Shown: one piece after another, positions 40,927 through 44,748 of the stretch
Position numbering within the stretch: position 1 is the stretch's first letter
Layout: every line of letters starts with the position of its first letter
Assembly (NCBI GenBank): GCA_003165335.1
Contig: PLTD01000141.1
Coordinates: forward strand, 27,300 to 72,047
Length of the DNA stretch: 44,748 nt
Source of the DNA: Rhodospirillales bacterium
GTDB taxonomy: Bacteria; Pseudomonadota; Alphaproteobacteria; BOG-932; Roseiterribacteraceae
Reading direction: 5' to 3'
Program-made: the position numbers and the translations under genes
Notes under the pieces: model-generated
What the model was told of the DNA's origin: nothing
Databases searched by the model: none
What the model saw: only the letters and a program-made list of their open reading frames with translations

Positions 40927-41226
40927 TTACCCCTCGAACTGCGCTGTCGAGTATGCGGCCATAAAATGACCCAACGCCGGATAGATGATGTCCATATGGG
41001 CCTGGTGCGTCGAATAGGCGGTGAAGGCGTCCTTGCTTTCGAACGTCGCCAGGATCGCATAGTCGGCATTGCCTTCGAGCAGCGCCAGATCCCGGCCGAC
41101 CTTCATCGAGGTGATCCCCGGAATGATCGACGGCAGCTTCAAATAGGCGGCATCGATCGCGGCTTGCGCGGCGGCATCCACCAACGCCGGGTCCTTATAG
41201 GTGATCAGGCACAGATGGTGCAGCAT
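40927..41226 (-). CDS. Dabb-family (stress-responsive alpha/beta barrel) protein
   Basis: 99 residues, one ferredoxin-like domain: MLHHLCLITYKDP, PGITSMKVGRDLALLEGNADYAILATFES and the H-x3-MDIIYPALG end. The Dabb fold forms dimers and includes small cyclases and isomerases such as olivetolic acid cyclase, though many members have no known function. The position beside an LLM and an SnoaL gene mirrors the EthD gene in the 31-34 kb operon. Its start is three bases from the ferredoxin stop. Confidence 0.87.
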   Translation of the reverse strand: MLHHLCLITYKDPALVDAAAQAAIDAAYLKLPSIIPGITSMKVGRDLALLEGNADYAILATFESKDAFTAYSTHQAHMDIIYPALGHFMAAYSTAQFEG

Positions 41227-41228
41227 GC

Positions 41229-41450
41229 TCAGTCGTCCTCATAAACGATGGTGATCGCGCCGTTCGGGCAATATTCCGCGGCGCCTTCCGCTTTCGACAA
41301 AAGCTCAGGCGCGGGGTTTTCCTGGATGACCTGCGCCTGGGGATAGGCCATGTCGGTATCGACTACCCGGAACAGTTCCGGGGCCTCGGCAAGGCAGACG
41401 CTATGCCCCTGGCAAAGCCCGAGATCGACCTTTATGCGAAACTTCCCCAT
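41229..41450 (-). CDS. 3Fe-4S ferredoxin, P450 partner type
   Basis: 73 residues. Cysteines C13 and C19 in LCQGHSVC and C61 in YCPNGAI, the C-x5-C...CP arrangement of 3Fe-4S ferredoxins that feed bacterial P450s, such as Rv0763c beside CYP51 in M. tuberculosis. It lies three bases downstream of the P450 stop, so it is surely the P450's redox partner. The needed reductase is not in this window. Confidence 0.92.
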   Translation of the reverse strand: MGKFRIKVDLGLCQGHSVCLAEAPELFRVVDTDMAYPQAQVIQENPAPELLSKAEGAAEYCPNGAITIVYEDD

Positions 41451-41453
41451 GCG

Positions 41454-42815
41454 TCAGTTCTTCCGCCGTTTATAGCGCAACCGGCAGGGGTCGCTCGGAC
41501 GCAGGATGAGCGTGGGCATCACCTCCCGATAGGCTTCGGCGGCCTGCGTCAGTTCGAAGTCATATTCGCGGAGCAGCGCGCAGAAGATCGCCCGCACCTG
41601 CAGCAGGGCAAAGGCATTGCCGATGCATTTATGCTTGCCGCCGCCAAACGCGATCGACGCGAACACATTCTCCGGCGCCGGACGCTTGGGGTCGAAGACA
41701 TAGGGGTTCGGGAAGAATTCCGGCAATTTATGCGCCACATGCGGGCACAACATCACGTTCTTGCCGACCTCGACGACATAGTCCTTGTAGTGAAATTCCT
41801 TAAGAACCCGACGGGAGATGGCGTTCAGCGGCGGATGCACGCGCAGCGATTCCCGCACGAACCCCTCCAGAAGCGGAATATCCCTCAGCGCATTCATGCT
41901 GAGCTCTTTGCTTTTGGCATAGAGCGCGTCGATCTCGGCCTTCAGTTCGGGAAAATATTGCGGGTTGCGCGCCATCTCGACCAAGGACCAGGCCGCGGTG
42001 TTCGAACTGGTGTGGTGGCCAGCGAACATGAACCAGATCACCATCCCGGTGATCTCGTTGTCGGTCAGCTTGGTCCCGTCCTCATACTGCGCGTCCATAT
42101 AGATCTGCAGCATGTCGTTGGAGACAACGCCGCGCTCGCGCCGCGACCTGACGGATGCCGATACCAGCTCCTGCAGTCGGGTGCGGGCCAGGTCGCGCTT
42201 GCGATAGGTATCCTTCTGCTGGTAGGGGTCCAGCAATGCCGCCGGGTCGAGCCCGCGGTCCAAATCGCCATACAATTCCTCGAATTCGTGCGTCAGCTGA
42301 TACCGCAGCTCCGACCCCAAAAGGCAATGGGTCGAGGTTTTCAGCGTCAGGTCGGTGAAGGCCTCATAGAAATCCTTCTCGCCTTCGTCACCCCAATCCT
42401 TGATGAATTCCTCGACCTCGCCGGCAACCAAAGCGGCGTAGTTGATCATCTTTTCATAGCGCAGCCCCTGATACTGGATGCGCAGCTGCTGCCTTTCGAT
42501 TTCGGGAGAGGCGCCAAACTGCACCCCCTCGCCGAATACCGGCACCATCATCTGATAGGCGGCGGCGGCATTCAGCTGTTCCTCCGGCGCGCGGAAGAAA
42601 GCCTCATGCGCCTCGGGCCCCACCATGAGGACCGTACGCAGCCCGCCCATATCGAATTCCGCCACCTCGCCGCATTCGTCGAAGGCGCGGTGGAGAAATT
42701 CGAGCGGCGTCGCGCAGAATTCCTCGTAATGGCCTGCCGGGCCGCTGGCGCCGCTTACGAAGGGGATCGGTCGGGACTTCTGTTTCTGCGAAGCCGGAAG
42801 CTCGATTGTCGTCAT
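41454..42815 (-). CDS. CYP51-like cytochrome P450
   Basis: 453 residues from the ATG at 42815, with GGGGGAAAGAC in front. I-helix motif MFAGHHTSSNTAAW (263-276), ExxR motif E322-S-L-R325, heme-binding FGGGKHKCIG with C397. The AGHHTS acid-alcohol pair, the APEEQLNAAAAYQMMVPVFG substrate-loop region (76-95) and the C-terminal LLREYDFELTQ...CRLRYKRRK closely follow M. tuberculosis CYP51, a sterol 14-alpha-demethylase. Differences are visible in the substrate loop: the Phe after the conserved Tyr is Met, and VFD at the loop end is QFG. Bacteria of this group do not normally make sterols, so a catabolic role on a sterol or triterpenoid-like substrate is more likely. It is coupled to the ferredoxin gene and lies behind LLM 5. 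Confidence 0.92.
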   Translation of the reverse strand: MTTIELPASQKQKSRPIPFVSGASGPAGHYEEFCATPLEFLHRAFDECGEVAEFDMGGLRTVLMVGPEAHEAFFRAPEEQLNAAAAYQMMVPVFGEGVQFGASPEIERQQLRIQYQGLRYEKMINYAALVAGEVEEFIKDWGDEGEKDFYEAFTDLTLKTSTHCLLGSELRYQLTHEFEELYGDLDRGLDPAALLDPYQQKDTYRKRDLARTRLQELVSASVRSRRERGVVSNDMLQIYMDAQYEDGTKLTDNEITGMVIWFMFAGHHTSSNTAAWSLVEMARNPQYFPELKAEIDALYAKSKELSMNALRDIPLLEGFVRESLRVHPPLNAISRRVLKEFHYKDYVVEVGKNVMLCPHVAHKLPEFFPNPYVFDPKRPAPENVFASIAFGGGKHKCIGNAFALLQVRAIFCALLREYDFELTQAAEAYREVMPTLILRPSDPCRLRYKRRKN

Positions 42816-42828
42816 TGTCTTTCCCCCG

Positions 42829-44034
42829 TCATTCCGCCGCTGCGGCCTTGGCGCGTTCGGCCTGTTCCGCCTCATGCTCGGCGATCGCCTTCTGGATACC
42901 GCCTATATAGGACGGCATGAACCGATCCGCATTCTCCGCCGCCCATTCCAGAGATGCCGTCCGGTTATTGTTCGAATGCTGGAACACCGGCATCACATGA
43001 CGGGCGAACAACTCATAGCTCTTTTTAGTCGCCGTAAAGTCCGCCGCATTATGCGCGAGCGACAGAAAAGTCTTAAACCCGCCGGACTGATCCTGAAGCT
43101 TATTGATATGCGCGATCAGATCGTCGGGCGTACCGACCACGCCGATGCCGAAGGCGCCCAACCCGCCACTGGTCCAGATATTCACCGCCTCCTCGAAAGA
43201 GCTGGCCGTCGGGAAGGCCGAGCCGCCGAATTTGCGGAAATATTTCATCATATCCATCAGACCGAAGCGCAGGTCCTCGAACGCCTGTTCGCGCGTTTCG
43301 GCGACATGGAACGGGGTGACGATGCGCCAATTCTCCCGGCTGACCGTCTTGCCGTGTTCTGCCGCCTTGGCCTCGCAAATCGACCAGTGATTGGCCAGTT
43401 GCTTGAACCCTTCGGGGCTGGATGCGGCCACAGAGAGCATGCCGATGCCGTATTTGCCGGCCGCCCTGGCGCCGGTCGGCGAGATTGCCGAGGCCACCGC
43501 CATCTCAACCGACGGATATTGATAAGGCAAAATCTGGCAGCGCGCCTCACGCAGGGTGAACCAATCGGTCTTATGGGTAACGGTCTCGCCGTTCAGCAGG
43601 CGCACGATGCAATCCAGCGATTCGTCCATCCTGCGGCGCAGGTCGGCGGGATCGACGCCCATCATATAGGCATCGGCGACAAGCTGCCCGGGCCCGACCC
43701 CGAAGATCAGCCGCCCGCGCATCTGGTGATCCAGCTGCGCGATCCGGTCGGCCAGCACCAGCGGATGATGATAGGATAATGAACTGACTCCAGTCGCCAG
43801 CCTGATATGTTTCGTGCGCTCGGCCGCCGTCGCCAGGAACACTTCCGGGGAGGCGATGCACTCATAGGCCCCGGAGTGATGCTCGCCGACCCAGGCCTCG
43901 TCATAGGTCAGTTCGTCGAGCCACTGGATCAGTGAGAAATCCCTCTCGAAGCCGAGCGTCGGATTCACCGTATTTCCATGGAACGGGGCGAAAAACGCCC
44001 CGAACTTCATGCGCCCAATTCCCTGCCCCATCAT
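42829..44034 (-). CDS. LLM-class flavin-dependent monooxygenase, limonene-monooxygenase-like (LLM 5)
   Basis: 401 residues from the ATG at 44034; an ATG at 44010 (MKFGAFFAP) is an alternative. Features: FGAFFAPFHGNTVNPTLGFERD, AWVGEHHSGAYECIASPE, TKHIRLATGVSSLSYHHP, DHQMRGRLIFGVGPGQLVADAYM. The APFH motif and the EHHSGA region resemble the limonene 1,2-monooxygenase-like subgroup of FMN monooxygenases; this supports the subgroup, not the substrate. The C-terminus is a long charged helix ending EQAERAKAAAAE. First gene of the P450 operon, with the AT-rich motif 46 bases upstream and a TAATAT -10-like sequence between. Confidence 0.88.
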   Translation of the reverse strand: MMGQGIGRMKFGAFFAPFHGNTVNPTLGFERDFSLIQWLDELTYDEAWVGEHHSGAYECIASPEVFLATAAERTKHIRLATGVSSLSYHHPLVLADRIAQLDHQMRGRLIFGVGPGQLVADAYMMGVDPADLRRRMDESLDCIVRLLNGETVTHKTDWFTLREARCQILPYQYPSVEMAVASAISPTGARAAGKYGIGMLSVAASSPEGFKQLANHWSICEAKAAEHGKTVSRENWRIVTPFHVAETREQAFEDLRFGLMDMMKYFRKFGGSAFPTASSFEEAVNIWTSGGLGAFGIGVVGTPDDLIAHINKLQDQSGGFKTFLSLAHNAADFTATKKSYELFARHVMPVFQHSNNNRTASLEWAAENADRFMPSYIGGIQKAIAEHEAEQAERAKAAAAE

Positions 44035-44078
44035 CTCTCTCAATCAATGACCGTAAAGTTGTTGATCCCATATTAGAT

Positions 44079-44104
44079 AAAAACATTTTCGACGCAAGGT
44101 TTTA
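44079..44104. promoter_or_regulatory. AT-rich motif upstream of the LLM 5/P450 operon
   Basis: AAAAACATTTTCGACGCAAGGTTTTA. The core AAACATTTT...AAGGTTTT is a partial palindrome (AAACCTT/AAGGTTT with one mismatched arm) shared with 34219-34243 in the same orientation and at the same distance from the downstream start. It probably binds the second TetR. Nothing else is seen in the 118-base gap to the next gene. Confidence 0.5.
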
Positions 44105-44152
44105 TTGATGGGTCGCTACGGCGTAAGATCGACGCGGCTCGAACGCCGATCT

Positions 44153-44704
44153 TCAAGGCTGCAGCGGCGGCTTTTCGAAATTGATACTGTCCTTCGACGG
44201 ATCGAACACCGCCGTTCCCAGCAACTCTCCGGCTTCGTCCTGCCGCGCCGAAACCACGATCTCCGTCCGCTCGTCGCTCGGATGACGTCCAGCCATGACG
44301 AGTTGGAGCAGCATGGCCTGCGCAACGGCCCTGGCATCGGACTCGATCTCGGGCGGCCCTGCCTTGCCCCCCGCATAATGCAGCGTCAGCCGATAGCTTC
44401 CGGGCGTCGCATTATCGATCGTAACGCCGCTCCACCGCGCCTCGGTCGGCAGGGATTCGACCAGCTTTCGCGCAATATCCCGGCTGACCGCCGTCTGGGC
44501 GGCGACGACCTCGGGCGGGTCGGTCGGATGCCTATAGGCCTCATAGCCCGCTGCAAAGACCAGCAGCCCGAAACCGACAATTCCAATTTTTACTGCGAGC
44601 GCCAAACCATCCTCCGGCAAAACCGATCTCGCGACTATAGAGCGGACTCCCCCCGGCCCGTCCAGATTCGGCGACGCGAAGTCGCGGCGGACGCCTCGAA
44701 TCAT
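44153..44704 (-). CDS. Hypothetical protein with one membrane helix
   Basis: 183 residues from the ATG at 44704 (MIRGVRRDFASPN), with GGGAGGAGGGAT just upstream; the longer frame to 44743 is cut short by this strong site. A basic N-terminal tail is followed by a single hydrophobic segment at about residues 35-57 (LALAVKIGIVGFGLLVFAAG) and then a soluble region rich in Glu/Asp with no recognised motif (VVAAQTAVSRDIARKLVESL). Probably an inner-membrane protein with a periplasmic domain. Not obviously part of the catabolic pathway; it may mark the right-hand border of the island. Confidence 0.7.
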   Translation of the reverse strand: MIRGVRRDFASPNLDGPGGVRSIVARSVLPEDGLALAVKIGIVGFGLLVFAAGYEAYRHPTDPPEVVAAQTAVSRDIARKLVESLPTEARWSGVTIDNATPGSYRLTLHYAGGKAGPPEIESDARAVAQAMLLQLVMAGRHPSDERTEIVVSARQDEAGELLGTAVFDPSKDSINFEKPPLQP

Positions 44705-44748
44705 ATCCCTCCTCCCTGAGGGGCTACCGGATTCACACATCACGGTAG

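Noticed and set aside
41403-42920. Open frame of 505 codons on the plus strand
   Set aside because: Antisense to the CYP51-like P450 and its ferredoxin; His/Arg/Gln-rich low-complexity translation without motifs.
1157-44034. Naming the LLM proteins F420-dependent
   Set aside because: Only database naming habit would support it; no F420 genes are seen and sphingomonad-like hosts usually use FMN.

Overview
The window looks like a catabolic island from a high-GC alphaproteobacterium, most likely a sphingomonad. This rests on codon use, on a REP-type palindrome typical of alphaproteobacteria, and on the gene content: a dense set of monooxygenases, acyl-CoA ligases, SDR dehydrogenases and TauD dioxygenases. 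The lineage is inferred; no rRNA or other marker gene is present. No tRNA, CRISPR array or transposase gene was seen.

Layout. (1) 1-450 is the 3' end of a fatty acid desaturase. (2) 459-9649 is a divergent block around the promoter at 5133-5322. The leftward arm carries two TauD-type dioxygenases, an MFS transporter, a luciferase-like (LLM) monooxygenase and a dienelactone hydrolase. The rightward arm carries a D-aminoacylase-type amidohydrolase, a bicupin, a third TauD-type dioxygenase and a decayed serine hydrolase. (3) 9650-10301 is a poor region with gene remnants and two small ORFs. (4) 10302-23184 is one long leftward operon of eleven tightly packed genes: LLM, PaaK-like protein, SDR, FadD3-like ligase, LLM, thiolase, cyclase, DUF35 protein, two adenylating enzymes and a ThDP enzyme carrying a REP element in frame. 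(5) 23321-25983 is a KstR2-like TetR regulator with an Old Yellow Enzyme/dienoyl-CoA-reductase-type flavoprotein. (6) 26081-31253 is a leftward operon with three SDRs (one degenerate), a two-domain EthD-like protein, a phosphotransferase-like protein and a GST. (7) 31344-34172 holds an SnoaL/NTF2 protein, LLM, EthD and an alpha/beta hydrolase, divergent from a second TetR at 34328. (8) 34979-38985 holds 3-hydroxyisobutyrate-type dehydrogenase, ALDH, SDR, a 2Fe-2S ferredoxin and an SnoaL protein. (9) 39132-44034 holds LLM, a CYP51-like P450, a 3Fe-4S ferredoxin, a Dabb protein, SDR, SnoaL and a CMD-family protein, closed by a clear intrinsic terminator. (10) 44153-44704 is a membrane-anchored hypothetical protein.

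How they may work together (inference). LLM-family FMN monooxygenases (possibly type II Baeyer-Villiger enzymes), the P450 and the dioxygenases would oxidise a cyclic, probably terpenoid or steroid-like, substrate. SDRs and ALDH would oxidise alcohols and aldehydes, hydrolases would open lactones or esters, and ligases plus a thiolase/DUF35 pair would handle CoA-activated pieces. Acyl-CoA dehydrogenases, enoyl-CoA hydratases, a flavin reductase and a ferredoxin reductase are all missing here and must be elsewhere.

The most informative non-coding signals are two operator families. A palindrome close to CCAAGCAAGCGCTTGG precedes the three central transcription units, including the KstR2-like regulator itself, and a weaker copy lies in the divergent promoter near 5.2 kb. 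A second AT-rich motif occurs only next to the second TetR and upstream of the LLM-P450 operon.
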